Translations under genes and position numbers: made by a program
The notes under the pieces: model-generated
Database searches by the model: none
What the model saw: the letters and a program-made list of their open reading frames with translations, nothing else
Told to the model about the DNA's origin: nothing
Shown here: in pieces, positions 52,333 to 63,963 of the stretch
Position numbering within the stretch: position 1 is the first letter of the stretch
Layout of the letters: every line of letters starts with the position of its first letter
DNA from: Allomuricauda sp. CP2A
GTDB taxonomy: Bacteria > Bacteroidota > Bacteroidia > Flavobacteriales > Flavobacteriaceae
Direction of reading: 5' to 3'
DNA: 64,000 nt
Assembly (NCBI RefSeq): GCF_001683915.1
Contig: NZ_LXTT01000130.1
Span: 110,817-174,816, forward strand

Positions 52333-53694
52333 ATGAAACGTAAGCAATTCATTAAATCATCCTCCATGGCCGTGGCGGGCGGAATGTTGCTGCCCAACCT
52401 CGCCTGTTTAAACAAGAAAAAAGAAACCGTGACCGCACAAGCCACTCCACCTCGAAAAAACTGGGCGGGCAACTATACCTACAAAGCTGAAAAACTATAT
52501 GAGCCTACCACTGCTGAAGAAGTGCAGCAATTGGTAAAGAAACTGGACCAACAAAAGGCCTTGGGCTCCCGGCACTGTTTCAACAACATTGCGGACAGTC
52601 CCAAAAACCAGATTTCCACCAAAAATATGAACAGAGTGGTCAGTCTGGACGCCGAAAACAAGACCATCACCGTGGAAAGCGGTGCGCGGTATGGTGATTT
52701 CAGTGAGGAACTTTACGAAAAGGGCTATGCCTTACACAATCTGGCTTCACTGCCCCATATTACGGTGGTGGGTGCCTGCTCCACTGGAACGCATGGCTCT
52801 GGGGTCACTAATGGCAACTTGGCCACGCCGGTGGTCGCTCTGGAACTGGTTACCCCAAGCGGTGAGCTGGTGACCATAGATCGCAACCATCCCGATTTTT
52901 ATGGGATTGTAGTGGGCTTGGGTGCTTTTGGCATCGTTACCAAGGTTACGTTGGAAATTGAGGAAGCTTTCGATGTGACCCAAAATGTGTTCGTGGATCT
53001 TCCGTTACCTGCCTTGGTTGAAAATTTTGATGAAATTATGTCCAGCGGATATAGCGTGAGCCTATTCACGGATTGGATGGATGAAAAAATCAGTGAGGTT
53101 TGGGTCAAACGAAGAGTGGATGCGGAGCATGCGGTATTGGGTGATGATTTTTATGGTGCAAAGGCCGCCACGGAAAATTTGCATCCCATTGCTTCCATTT
53201 CAGCGGAGAGCTGTTCGGAACAAATGGGAATCCCTGGCCCTTGGTACAACCGTTTGCCCCACTTTAAAATGGGCTTTACCCCAAGTGCCGGTGAAGAATT
53301 GCAGTCGGAATTCTTTATTCCACGGAAAAATGCCGTGGAGGCTATCTTGGCGTTGGAAAAGATGAAGAATGAAATCAATCCGCATTTAATGATCACCGAA
53401 GTGCGTACCATCGCTGCGGATGAATTTTGGATGAGTCCCGCTTACCACCAAGATTCTGTTGCTATTCACTTTACCTGGAAACCAAAATCCAAAGAAGTCA
53501 TGGCTCTGCTTCCAAAAATTGAAGCTACTTTGGCTCCCTTCAACGTAAGACCGCATTGGGGAAAATTGTTCACGGTAGACCCCAACACCCTACATGAGCG
53601 CTATGAGAAATTTGCCGATTTTTTGGCCTTGGCGAAGAAATACGATCCGGAAGGGAAATTCAAGAACGACTATCTGGATTTGAATATATACTAG
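52333..53694 (+). CDS. FAD-binding oxidoreductase, sugar-1,4-lactone oxidase type
   Basis: The 453-residue protein has an exported N-terminus (MKRKQFIKSSSMAVAGGMLL, then LPNLAC with a possible lipobox Cys25). A PCMH-type FAD domain (VQQLVKKLDQQKALGSRHCF, VVGACSTGTHGSG) is followed by a D-arabinono/L-gulono-1,4-lactone oxidase C-terminal domain with RPHWGKLFT and PEGKFKNDYL. It oxidises sugar lactones or alditols with O2 or another acceptor; the true substrate is unclear. An earlier ATG at 52243 would extend it by 30 residues lacking a signal-like start, so 52333 is preferred. Confidence 0.88.
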   Translation: MKRKQFIKSSSMAVAGGMLLPNLACLNKKKETVTAQATPPRKNWAGNYTYKAEKLYEPTTAEEVQQLVKKLDQQKALGSRHCFNNIADSPKNQISTKNMNRVVSLDAENKTITVESGARYGDFSEELYEKGYALHNLASLPHITVVGACSTGTHGSGVTNGNLATPVVALELVTPSGELVTIDRNHPDFYGIVVGLGAFGIVTKVTLEIEEAFDVTQNVFVDLPLPALVENFDEIMSSGYSVSLFTDWMDEKISEVWVKRRVDAEHAVLGDDFYGAKAATENLHPIASISAESCSEQMGIPGPWYNRLPHFKMGFTPSAGEELQSEFFIPRKNAVEAILALEKMKNEINPHLMITEVRTIAADEFWMSPAYHQDSVAIHFTWKPKSKEVMALLPKIEATLAPFNVRPHWGKLFTVDPNTLHERYEKFADFLALAKKYDPEGKFKNDYLDLNIY

Positions 53695-53778
53695 GCAGTT
53701 CTTGTCCGATTATGGTATATTGTAGGTTGGAATACGAATCCTTTTTCGGGTTTCCAGCACTAACTCAAAATACCGTTT

Positions 53779-55446
53779 ATGACAGATCTGCAAATTGCGA
53801 AGGGGGTGGAACTGCAACCCATATCCTCCATTTCCGAAAAATTTGGCATACCCGCCGATGCCATTGAAATGTATGGCAAGTACAAGGCCAAACTTCCCTT
53901 GAAAGCCATTGACAGGGATAAAGCAGGCAAGAGCAATCTTATCTTGGTTTCGGCCATTTCCCCAACCCCAGCCGGTGAAGGAAAGACCACCATGTCCATT
54001 GGATTATCCGAAGGATTGAATCGTTTGAGCAAGAAAACCACAGTGGTATTGCGTGAACCTTCATTAGGTCCTGTTTTTGGGATAAAAGGGGGTGCCACAG
54101 GTGGGGGATATGCTCAAGTATTGCCCATGGAGGACATCAATCTTCATTTTACGGGGGATTTTGCCGCCATTGAGAAAGCACACAACCTCTTGGCGGCCAT
54201 TATCGACAACAATATTCAGAGTAAAACCAATTCTTTGCTTTTGGATCCACGGACCATTGGGTGGAAACGGGTCATGGATATGAACGATCGTTCGTTGCGC
54301 CATATTATTGTGGGTTTGGGCGGAACCACCTCTGGTGTACCCCGGGAAACGGGTTTTGATATTACCGCTGCTTCGGAAATCATGGCCATTCTCTGTTTGG
54401 CTGAAAACCTCAGCAATCTAAAAGAGCGTTTGGGAAATATTTTTGTGGGCTATACGTATGACAAAAAGCCCATTTATGCCAAAGACCTAAAAGCCGAAGG
54501 GGCCATGGCCGTCTTGCTCAAAGATGCCATAAAACCCAATTTGGTACAGACCATTGAGGGAAATCCGGCCATCATCCACGGCGGGCCGTTTGCCAACATT
54601 GCCCAAGGAACCAATTCGGTGATTGCCACCTTGATGGGCATGTCCCATTCTGATTATACCGTTACCGAGGCTGGTTTTGGATTTGATCTTGGGGCCGAAA
54701 AATTCTTCGATATCAAATGCAAAAGTGCAGGGTTGAAACCCAAGGCCGTGGTGCTCACCACAACCATCCGAGCTTTAAAATATCATGGTGGGGCTGATTT
54801 AAAATCCTTGACAGAGCCCAATGTGGAGGCTCTCAGGAAAGGGTTGCCCAATCTGGAAAAGCATTTGGAGAACATTGCCAAGTTTCAAGTGATCCCTGTA
54901 ATTGCCATCAATAAATTTACTTCGGATACAGAGGAAGAGATTGCCGTGATCCAAGAATTGGCCGCCTCCAAAGGTATTCGTGTGGCGGTTGCCGATGTCT
55001 GGGCCAAGGGAGGGGAGGGTGCCTTGGATTTGGCGCAAAAGGTAATTGATGTCGTAGACTCCAATGCTTCAAATTTTAAGCCGTTGTACGATTGGAAGTC
55101 CAGCGTTACCGATAAAATAGCCACCATTGCCACGGAAATCTACGGGGCCGAGTATGTGGATTACACCGCTAAGGCCAAGGCCAATCTTCGGAAAATTGCC
55201 GATTTGGGTCTGGAACATTTGCCCGTTTGTATTGCCAAGACGCAAAAGTCATTGTCAGACAATCCTGCATTGCTGGGTAGGCCCAAGGATTTTATCATTA
55301 CGGTTCGGGAGATTGAAATTGCCGTGGGCGCCGGTTTTTTGATTCCCATTACGGGTGATATCATGCGCATGCCGGGATTGCCAGCGCACCCATCCTCTGA
55401 GGGCATCGACATTAATGATGCTGGGGAGATTACCGGATTGTTCTAA
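53779..55446 (+). CDS. fhs: formate-tetrahydrofolate ligase
   Basis: This ATP-dependent cytosolic enzyme makes 10-formyl-tetrahydrofolate from formate for purine and one-carbon metabolism. The 555-residue protein is full length. It shows IPADAIEMYGKYKAK, the P-loop PTPAGEGKTT, EPSLGPVFGIKGGATGGGYAQ, LGGTTSGVPRE and the C-terminal TGDIMRMPGLPAHPS. It is monocistronic and converges with glyS. Confidence 0.97.
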   Translation: MTDLQIAKGVELQPISSISEKFGIPADAIEMYGKYKAKLPLKAIDRDKAGKSNLILVSAISPTPAGEGKTTMSIGLSEGLNRLSKKTTVVLREPSLGPVFGIKGGATGGGYAQVLPMEDINLHFTGDFAAIEKAHNLLAAIIDNNIQSKTNSLLLDPRTIGWKRVMDMNDRSLRHIIVGLGGTTSGVPRETGFDITAASEIMAILCLAENLSNLKERLGNIFVGYTYDKKPIYAKDLKAEGAMAVLLKDAIKPNLVQTIEGNPAIIHGGPFANIAQGTNSVIATLMGMSHSDYTVTEAGFGFDLGAEKFFDIKCKSAGLKPKAVVLTTTIRALKYHGGADLKSLTEPNVEALRKGLPNLEKHLENIAKFQVIPVIAINKFTSDTEEEIAVIQELAASKGIRVAVADVWAKGGEGALDLAQKVIDVVDSNASNFKPLYDWKSSVTDKIATIATEIYGAEYVDYTAKAKANLRKIADLGLEHLPVCIAKTQKSLSDNPALLGRPKDFIITVREIEIAVGAGFLIPITGDIMRMPGLPAHPSSEGIDINDAGEITGLF

Positions 55447-55449
55447 GCC

Positions 55450-56991
55450 TTAGATTTTCTGCAACCAATAGCGCATGTCCACCTCTTTAGAGATAATATC
55501 CTTCACTTCTGAAAGCTTCACTCGCTTTTGCTCCATGGTGTCCCTGTGCCGGATGGTAACGGTATCATCTTCCAAGGTCTGATGGTCAATAGTGACACAG
55601 AATGGCGTACCTGCGGCATCTTGGCGGCGGTAACGACGCCCAACGGCATCTTTTTCATCATAATCCACATTGAAATCCCATTTCAACCCATCCACCAATT
55701 TTTGGGCCACCTCTGGGAGGCCATCCCGTTTCAACAGTGGTAAAACGGCCACTTTATTGGGGGCCAGTACCGCTGGGATTTTCAATACAGTTCGCGTAGT
55801 GCCATTTTCAAGCTCCTCTTCTTGGAGTGAATTGGAAAAAACCGCCAAAAACATACGGTCCAAACCAATGGATGTCTCCAGCACATAGGGCACATAACTC
55901 TTGTTTTCCTCTGGATCGAAGTATTGCAGTTTCTTGCCGGAATATTTTTCGTGGTTGGCCAAGTCAAAATCAGTTCGGGAATGGATACCTTCCAATTCCT
56001 TAAATCCGAATGGAAACTTGAATTCAATATCGGCTGCGGCATCGGCGTAGTGGGCCAATTTTTCATGGTCGTGGAAACGGTAGTTCTCTGCCCCCATTCC
56101 CAAAGAAAGGTGCCACTTCATTCGTTTTTCCTTCCAAGCTTCATACCACTCCATTTGGGTGCCTGGTTTGATGAAGAATTGCATTTCCATCTGTTCAAAC
56201 TCCCGCATACGGAAGATAAACTGACGGGCCACAATTTCATTACGGAAGGCTTTTCCTGTTTGGGCAATCCCAAACGGAATCTTCATCCGTCCGGTTTTCT
56301 GAACATTCAAAAAGTTGACGAATATACCTTGTGCGGTTTCAGGACGAAGATACAGGTCCATGGCACTATCGGCAGAAGCGCCCAATTTGGTCCCGAACAT
56401 GAGGTTGAACTGCTTTACATCGGTCCAATTTCTGGATCCAGACAATGGGCAAGCTATTTCCAATTCCTCTATCAAGGCTTTTACATCTGCCAAATCTTCT
56501 TTTTCGAGGGATTTGCCCATGCGTTTCAAGATTTCATCGGCCTTGGCTTGATAATCCATAACACGCTTATTGGTGGAAAGGAATTGCTCCTTATCAAAGC
56601 TATCGCCAAAACGCTTTTCGGCCTTTGTAACTTCTTTATCGATTTTGGCCTCGATCTTGGCCACATAATCCTCGATAAGGACATCGGCCCGGTATCTTTT
56701 TTTGGAATCCTTGTTGTCTATCAACGGGTCGTTAAAGGCATCCACGTGGCCAGAGGCCTTCCAAGTGGTGGGATGCATAAATATGGCGGCATCGATGCCC
56801 ACAATGTTCTCATTGAGCTGCACCATGGCCTTCCACCAATATTCGCGAATGTTCTTCTTTAGCTCGGCGCCGTTCTGTCCGTAGTCATAAACTGCACTGA
56901 GTCCGTCATAAATCTCACTGGATTGGAACACATACCCGTATTCCTTTGCATGGGAGATAACCTTCTTAAAAATGTCTTCCTGATTTGCCAT
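55450..56991 (-). CDS. glyS: glycine-tRNA ligase (single-subunit alpha2 type)
   Basis: The 513-residue class II synthetase charges tRNA-Gly. It has motif 2 (RNEIVARQFIFRMREFEQMEMQFF-like region), motif 3 (SIGLDRMFLAVF) and a C-terminal anticodon-binding domain (about 405-510: LAPNKVAVLPLL). It is the alpha2 eukaryote/Archaea-like form, not the alpha2beta2 form of Proteobacteria. Its promoter -7 element TATTTTTG ends 4 bases before the ATG, so the mRNA is probably leaderless. Confidence 0.97.
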   Translation of the reverse strand: MANQEDIFKKVISHAKEYGYVFQSSEIYDGLSAVYDYGQNGAELKKNIREYWWKAMVQLNENIVGIDAAIFMHPTTWKASGHVDAFNDPLIDNKDSKKRYRADVLIEDYVAKIEAKIDKEVTKAEKRFGDSFDKEQFLSTNKRVMDYQAKADEILKRMGKSLEKEDLADVKALIEELEIACPLSGSRNWTDVKQFNLMFGTKLGASADSAMDLYLRPETAQGIFVNFLNVQKTGRMKIPFGIAQTGKAFRNEIVARQFIFRMREFEQMEMQFFIKPGTQMEWYEAWKEKRMKWHLSLGMGAENYRFHDHEKLAHYADAAADIEFKFPFGFKELEGIHSRTDFDLANHEKYSGKKLQYFDPEENKSYVPYVLETSIGLDRMFLAVFSNSLQEEELENGTTRTVLKIPAVLAPNKVAVLPLLKRDGLPEVAQKLVDGLKWDFNVDYDEKDAVGRRYRRQDAAGTPFCVTIDHQTLEDDTVTIRHRDTMEQKRVKLSEVKDIISKEVDMRYWLQKI

Positions 56992-56995
56992 TGGG

Positions 56996-57003
56996 CAAAA
57001 ATA
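56996..57003 (-). promoter_or_regulatory. -7 promoter element of glyS (leaderless arrangement)
   Basis: The minus strand reads TATTTTTG, a perfect -7 match, ending 4 bases before the glyS ATG. Confidence 0.62.
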
Positions 57004-57027
57004 GAATATTGTCCAAAAAGAAGTGGC

Positions 57028-57924
57028 TTATTTCAGCTGAAATTCGGTGGAGGCCAGCAATCTTTCGTCCTCAAAAACATTGAGGGTGTAAATTCCTTCC
57101 GGAAGGGATCCCTCTGGAACGGTAATGGCATCGCAAACACTGATTTCCTTACCCGTGTATACAATCTCCACTTTTTTGCTGTAGGTGTTGCCACTCACCG
57201 AAACGGTATTGGCATTATCTTCAATAACGGCCATGTTGGGGTCCAAAAATTGGAGATAGAGCACTTTTACATCCCCTTGCTCACTGGGATCGCTCAAAAT
57301 AGTGACACAGCCCCTCAATTTTTCAATGGTCGATGCTTTGTTGGTCTTAATGGGCCTGCCTGCACGCAAACGGAACCCACTGCCTTCGGCATCCTGTAAT
57401 TTTAAATAACTTTTTATGCGAAGTTCCCGGGTAAGTTCCCTATTGGTCTCCCTGAGCAGCGATTCTGTTTCTTGCATGGTATTTGCCCTTCCCCTAAGCT
57501 CTTCCAGTTGTTTTCGGGTCTCCTCGTAACGACTGGCCATAAGGCTGTTGTTATACCGAAGAAAGTTGTTCTTGAGTTTTAGGCTATCGAACCGGATTTC
57601 AAGTTTACGGAGTTCTTTCCGGGTTTCCTTTAATTTGGTGATGCTGAAGTTGAGTCTTCCCACAGAATCCAATAATTGCTGTACCCTGAACCTTGATGTC
57701 TGCAATTCAATCTCATTGACCTCGTTGAGTCCGGATAACCGATCCACTTCGGCTTTCATCAAAGTAAGATCTTTGACCAAAATGGATTTTTCATCTTCCA
57801 AGAACGACATTTGGTTCTGGGACTGCGCATAACTGTAATAAAAAGCTATTAGAATACCCACGATGACCGCAACAAGTGCAGCAAAGATAATTTTGTAGTT
57901 GAAATTGTTATCTTGGGGGTTCAT
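57028..57924 (-). CDS. membrane-anchored coiled-coil protein of unknown function
   Basis: The 298-residue protein has a short cytosolic N-terminus, one membrane helix (about 11-30, IIFAALVAVIVGILIAFYYS) and a long coiled coil (about 36-180). A C-terminal beta domain of about 115 residues follows (GCVTILSDPSEQGDVKVLYLQF, YTLNVFEDERLL). The design suggests a single-pass protein with a periplasmic rod and a beta head. I know it as a conserved Flavobacteriaceae hypothetical, with no assigned role. It is divergent from comF and lies 36 bases upstream of glyS on the same strand. Confidence 0.8.
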   Translation of the reverse strand: MNPQDNNFNYKIIFAALVAVIVGILIAFYYSYAQSQNQMSFLEDEKSILVKDLTLMKAEVDRLSGLNEVNEIELQTSRFRVQQLLDSVGRLNFSITKLKETRKELRKLEIRFDSLKLKNNFLRYNNSLMASRYEETRKQLEELRGRANTMQETESLLRETNRELTRELRIKSYLKLQDAEGSGFRLRAGRPIKTNKASTIEKLRGCVTILSDPSEQGDVKVLYLQFLDPNMAVIEDNANTVSVSGNTYSKKVEIVYTGKEISVCDAITVPEGSLPEGIYTLNVFEDERLLASTEFQLK

Positions 57925-57956
57925 GGACTAACAGACTACTCTAACGCATATACGAT

Positions 57957-58661
57957 TTGACACCAAAAAGGTTGGCTAAGATAATAAACGTGATTAACAA
58001 CATCCTATTGCCACAGGTATGTTTTGGATGTAATACCCAATTATTCAGGGGAGAACGCGTTTTGTGTACCGTTTGTCGACATGAAATGCCACTCACCGAT
58101 CATAACTTTCTGGAAGAAAACACAGTAGACCGTATATTTTATGGGAGAATTCCTATAAAAAAGGCCGTATCCTTTGTTTTTTTCTCAAAAAATGGGATTG
58201 TAAAAAACCTGTTGCATTGGTTAAAATACAAAAATCAAGAGCAAATTGGAGCCTTTTTTGGGGATTGGTGCGGTTCACTTTTGGAAAAAGATGGGAATCT
58301 TAAAAAAGTGGACGTTGTGGTACCTGTTCCATTACATCCCAAAAAACTAAAAAAGCGAGGTTATAACCAAGTTGCCCTGTTTGCACAGAGGATTGCATCT
58401 TCCCTTGGGGCAGAATATCGGGACGACCTTCTTCTAAAGGTTGTCAACACAAAGACACAGACCAAAAAGGATCAGCAGGCACGTTGGGAGGACTCCAAAA
58501 AGGCCTTCCAGCTTAATCCAAAGGCCAAAACTTCCTTTGGGCATGTGCTTTTGGTAGACGATGTCATTACTACCGGGGCCACCATAGAATCCTGTGCCAA
58601 GGTACTCTTGCAGCTGAAAAATGTCCGTGTTTCGGTTTTGAGCATGGCCGTTGTGCCCTAG
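57957..58661 (+). CDS. comF: ComF-like amidophosphoribosyltransferase
   Basis: The 234-residue protein has an N-terminal Cys4 zinc-ribbon (CFGC and CTVC) and a type I phosphoribosyltransferase domain with the PRPP loop VLLVDDVITTGATIESC. The KRGYNQV and QARWEDSKKAF segments are typical of ComF. In other bacteria ComF works in natural DNA uptake, perhaps in handling single-stranded DNA or nucleotides. The TTG start at 57957 is used; a GTG at 57990 would give MINNILLPQVCFGC, closer to some homologs. Confidence 0.92.
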   Translation: MTPKRLAKIINVINNILLPQVCFGCNTQLFRGERVLCTVCRHEMPLTDHNFLEENTVDRIFYGRIPIKKAVSFVFFSKNGIVKNLLHWLKYKNQEQIGAFFGDWCGSLLEKDGNLKKVDVVVPVPLHPKKLKKRGYNQVALFAQRIASSLGAEYRDDLLLKVVNTKTQTKKDQQARWEDSKKAFQLNPKAKTSFGHVLLVDDVITTGATIESCAKVLLQLKNVRVSVLSMAVVP

Positions 58662-58730
58662 GGTTAAAATTTGTGAATGCTTGGGTCAGGTTTTTAAATT
58701 AGTTGTTTCTTTGTCCCATTGATTTTGAGC

Positions 58731-60350
58731 ATGGCGTACATCAAAAAAATATTGGGTCTGCTATTTTTTGCCTTTGTGGCCCTCGCCCTTTGGCAATGCG
58801 CCAAAAGAGGTTCCCCATCAGGGGGGCCGAAAGACCTGACCCCACCAAAACTGACCCGTGCCGAACCCGAAAATTTCTCCGTGAATTTTAAGGCCGAAAA
58901 AATACGGCTCTATTTTGATGAACTTATTAAGTTAGAAAATGTACAGCAACAATTGGTGGTCTCCCCTCCTTTAAAAAATCAACCTGAAATAACCCCACAG
59001 GGTGGACCCAGAAAGTATATTGAAATTATTTTGAAGGATACGCTGCGGGAAAACACCACCTATACCCTTAATTTTGGGCAAAGCCTGGTGGACAACAATG
59101 AAGGAAACCCAAACAGTTTTTTGACCTATGTGTTTTCAACGGGTGACTATATTGATTCCTTGACCTTAAGCGGTGCGGTAAGGGATGCCTATAATAGAAA
59201 AGCGGATGAATTTGTAAGCGTAATGCTCTATGAAATAGACACCGCCTATACAGATTCAACGGTTTATAAGAGCCTCCCCAATTACATTGCAAATACCGGG
59301 GATAGTCTGCCCCTTTTTGAATTGAGAAACTTGAAGGCCGGAAATTACGCCTTGTTCGCCCTAAAGGATGAGAACAAAAACAACAAATTTGATCAAAGGT
59401 TGGACAAAATTGGATTTCTTGAAGATACCATTACATTGCCAACAGACTCCATTTATCTGCTGAACCTATTCAAAGAATTGCCAGATTACAGCATTTCTGT
59501 GCCCAGTTATGTGGCCAAAAACCGTATTATCTTCGGATATCAGGGGGATTATCGGGATATTGCTATTGAAACGTTGACCGAACTACCGGACTCCGTAGAA
59601 ACCATCATTCTTAAAGATCGGGAGAAAGATACCTTGAACTATTGGATCAGTCCCACAGATTTGGATTCCATCATATTCACCGTGACCAACGCAAAAATGG
59701 AAGCCATTGATACCTTCACCGTAAAAACCCGAAAATTGCCTTTGGACTCGCTCACATTGAGCAACGGTGTTCAGGGTAAATTTAGCTTTGAAGACAGTTT
59801 CAGTGTTTTGGCCAATACGCCGATTGCTTCTGTGGACACTACCAAAATAGGACTTGTGGTGAACGATTCTTTACTGGCTCCCTATAGTTATGCGATTGAT
59901 TCGTTGGAGAACAAAATTGATTTTGATTTTGATGTTGAACCCAATCAAAGCTATCGATTTGCCTTCCTGCCAGGGGCAGTGACCGATTTTTTCGGGATTC
60001 AAAATGATACGTTGGACTACAACATCTCAACAAGCAGTTATGCCGACTACGGCAATTTGCGGTTCAACCTCAGTGGGGCTGTTCAATACCCTGTTATTAT
60101 GCAGCTCTTGACCGAGAAAGGGGAGGTTCAACGGGAAATTGTTGCGAGTGAACCCCAAATCTTTGAGTTCAACAACCTTGATCCCGGCAATTATATTGCG
60201 AGGGTGATTTTTGACGGGAACGGGAACGGAAAATGGGACACCGGAAGCTATCTCAAAAAAATACAGCCCGAAAAAATCAGTTATTTTCCTGATGTAATTG
60301 AAGTACGTGCCAATTGGGAAATGGAACAGAGTTTTATCCTAACAGAGTAA
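58731..60350 (+). CDS. large Ig-like/SbsA-type lipoprotein
   Basis: The 539-residue protein has a lipobox ALWQC (Cys23) followed by AKRGSPSGGPKDLTPPKL, which opens an SbsA-like Ig domain. Further beta domains fill the rest, with a prealbumin-type repeat near the C-terminus (GNYIARVIFDGNGNGKWDTG, about 490-510) and a similar one near 205-240. It is a surface or periplasmic lipoprotein found in most Flavobacteriaceae; role unknown. The ATG at 58731 gives a normal signal peptide; an in-frame TTG at 58719 is four codons earlier. The end overlaps the converging nitrilase gene by 17 bases. Confidence 0.85.
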   Translation: MAYIKKILGLLFFAFVALALWQCAKRGSPSGGPKDLTPPKLTRAEPENFSVNFKAEKIRLYFDELIKLENVQQQLVVSPPLKNQPEITPQGGPRKYIEIILKDTLRENTTYTLNFGQSLVDNNEGNPNSFLTYVFSTGDYIDSLTLSGAVRDAYNRKADEFVSVMLYEIDTAYTDSTVYKSLPNYIANTGDSLPLFELRNLKAGNYALFALKDENKNNKFDQRLDKIGFLEDTITLPTDSIYLLNLFKELPDYSISVPSYVAKNRIIFGYQGDYRDIAIETLTELPDSVETIILKDREKDTLNYWISPTDLDSIIFTVTNAKMEAIDTFTVKTRKLPLDSLTLSNGVQGKFSFEDSFSVLANTPIASVDTTKIGLVVNDSLLAPYSYAIDSLENKIDFDFDVEPNQSYRFAFLPGAVTDFFGIQNDTLDYNISTSSYADYGNLRFNLSGAVQYPVIMQLLTEKGEVQREIVASEPQIFEFNNLDPGNYIARVIFDGNGNGKWDTGSYLKKIQPEKISYFPDVIEVRANWEMEQSFILTE

Positions 60351-61110
60351 ATTGGTCCCTATCCTCCAAAAATCGCAACTTGTTTCGGGTGGTTTCAATA
60401 TGCTTCTTATCCAAAGTAGCATATAAAATCCCTTCCTCTTCTGAATAGGCCATTTTTTTACCCAATGTGTCATACACCGCCGAATGTCCGGAGTATTCAT
60501 AGTCCAACCCGTCCAATCCTATCCTGTTGACGCCAATGCTGTAGGCCATATTCTCAATGGCCCTTGCTTGAAGAAGGGTGTCCCAAGCAGAAATTCTGGG
60601 TTTTGGCCAATTGGCCACATAGATGAGGGCATCATATTCTTCCACATTTCTGGACCAGACCGGAAATCGCAGATCATAGCAGATCATGGGACAAATCTTA
60701 AACCCTTTATAGTTCACAAACAGCTTTTGGGTGCCTGCTTCATAGACCAGATCTTCACCTGCCAAGCTAAAAGTATGTTTTTTGTCATAGGTTTTTACAT
60801 AGCCATCAGGGAAAACAAAGAACAGCCGGTTAAAATATCTGTTGTCTTCATGATAGACAATGCTGCCCGTTAATGCTGCCCGTTTTTCCCTGGCCAATTT
60901 TTGCATCCAGGCCACAGTAGCATTCCCTTCGGGATGTGCAATGTTCTGGGGTTCCATGGTAAAGCCGGTGGTGAACATTTCCGGAAGGATAATCAAATCC
61001 ACCTCATCAGGTATGGAGGTAATCTTTTTTAGGAACATTTCCCGGTTGCCCAAGGGGTCTTCCCAGTGCAACGGGGTTTGAACAAGTGCTAATTTAAGTG
61101 TTGATCTCAT
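60334..61110 (-). CDS. nitrilase-superfamily amidohydrolase (YafV/omega-amidase type)
   Basis: The 258-residue protein has the Glu-Lys-Cys triad: Glu in LIILPEMFTTGF, Lys in KTYDKKHTFS and Cys in CPMICYDLRFPVWSR. It closely follows the omega-amidase pattern that hydrolyses alpha-ketoglutaramate or related metabolite-damage products. It is cytosolic. Its start overlaps the end of the ankyrin gene by 4 bases, so the two are coupled, and its end overlaps the Ig-like lipoprotein gene. Confidence 0.93.
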   Translation of the reverse strand: MRSTLKLALVQTPLHWEDPLGNREMFLKKITSIPDEVDLIILPEMFTTGFTMEPQNIAHPEGNATVAWMQKLAREKRAALTGSIVYHEDNRYFNRLFFVFPDGYVKTYDKKHTFSLAGEDLVYEAGTQKLFVNYKGFKICPMICYDLRFPVWSRNVEEYDALIYVANWPKPRISAWDTLLQARAIENMAYSIGVNRIGLDGLDYEYSGHSAVYDTLGKKMAYSEEEGILYATLDKKHIETTRNKLRFLEDRDQFTLLG

Positions 61111-61586
61111 TTGGTTTTTTTCAATAATTCCACCAAGGGCTGCATCCCTTGTTCCTGAGCGTAATCCAAAGCCGTATTGCCTCTGGCATCCTTTATGGAA
61201 GCATCGGCTCCATGCTCCATTAGCAATTTGGCTATCCCTTGTCGATTAAAGGTAACGGCATAAATAAGGCAGGTGGCTCCCATGGCATTGATGTGGTTGA
61301 CATTGGCCCCTGCATTGATCAATTGCTCTGCGATGTCCGTGTACCCTTTAAAACAAACCCCCATTAAAGCCGTATTGCCAGAACCGTCCTTGGCGTCAAC
61401 CTCCGCTCCTTTCTTCAGCAAGAGTTCCACCAATTTACCGTGACCGTAGTAGGCTGCCAATAGCAAAGAGGTGGACCCTCTTTGGTCTTTGGATTCCAAT
61501 AACTTATGATCAGTAGCCAATAGTTTTTCAACTAGCTCTGAATCCCCATTTCGTATATGGTTGAATAAATTATCCGTATTGCTCAT
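61107..61586 (-). CDS. ankyrin-repeat protein downstream of katG
   Basis: The 159-residue protein has about four ankyrin repeats, each with the G-TPLLLAA-like core (DQRGSTSLLLAAYYGHGKLVEL, DGSGNTALMGVCFKGYTDIAE, NAMGATCLIYAVTFNRQGIAK, DARGNTALDYAQEQG). It has no signal peptide. Ankyrin proteins next to catalase genes are known, for example Pseudomonas AnkB with KatB, where they support peroxide resistance, so the same partnership is inferred here. The start is ATG 61586; a longer open frame to 61646 lies within the katG terminator. The nitrilase gene overlaps it by 4 bases. Confidence 0.9.
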   Translation of the reverse strand: MSNTDNLFNHIRNGDSELVEKLLATDHKLLESKDQRGSTSLLLAAYYGHGKLVELLLKKGAEVDAKDGSGNTALMGVCFKGYTDIAEQLINAGANVNHINAMGATCLIYAVTFNRQGIAKLLMEHGADASIKDARGNTALDYAQEQGMQPLVELLKKTK

Positions 61587-61603
61587 CTTATTTGCGGAAG
61601 TTA

Positions 61604-61637
61604 TAAAAAAACTGCCACAACCTTGGGGGATGCGGCA
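61604..61637 (-). terminator. intrinsic terminator/attenuator between katG and the ankyrin gene
   Basis: On the minus strand, CTGCCGCA and TGTGGCAG pair (one G-U) around an 11-base loop, followed by seven T. It lies about 20 bases before the ankyrin start, with no clear promoter between. Confidence 0.8.
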
Positions 61638-61690
61638 GCTTATCAAGTTAATTTTCCTTTTCTTACTATTCCGTAGAAATGTGTCTATTT

Positions 61691-63934
<2,244 letters not shown>

Positions 63935-63947
63935 TTAAATTTTAGCC

Positions 63948-63963
63948 TTCGTAAATTTACGAA
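63948..63963. promoter_or_regulatory. 16-bp palindrome upstream of katG, candidate operator
   Basis: TTCGTAAATTTACGAA is a perfect palindrome 32 bases before the katG ATG, in the likely promoter region. It could bind a peroxide regulator such as OxyR or PerR, but it does not clearly match either consensus. Confidence 0.45.

Noticed and set aside
55924..56862. 312-residue plus-strand frame opposite glyS
   Set aside because: Antisense shadow of glyS with no motif, promoter or plausible start.
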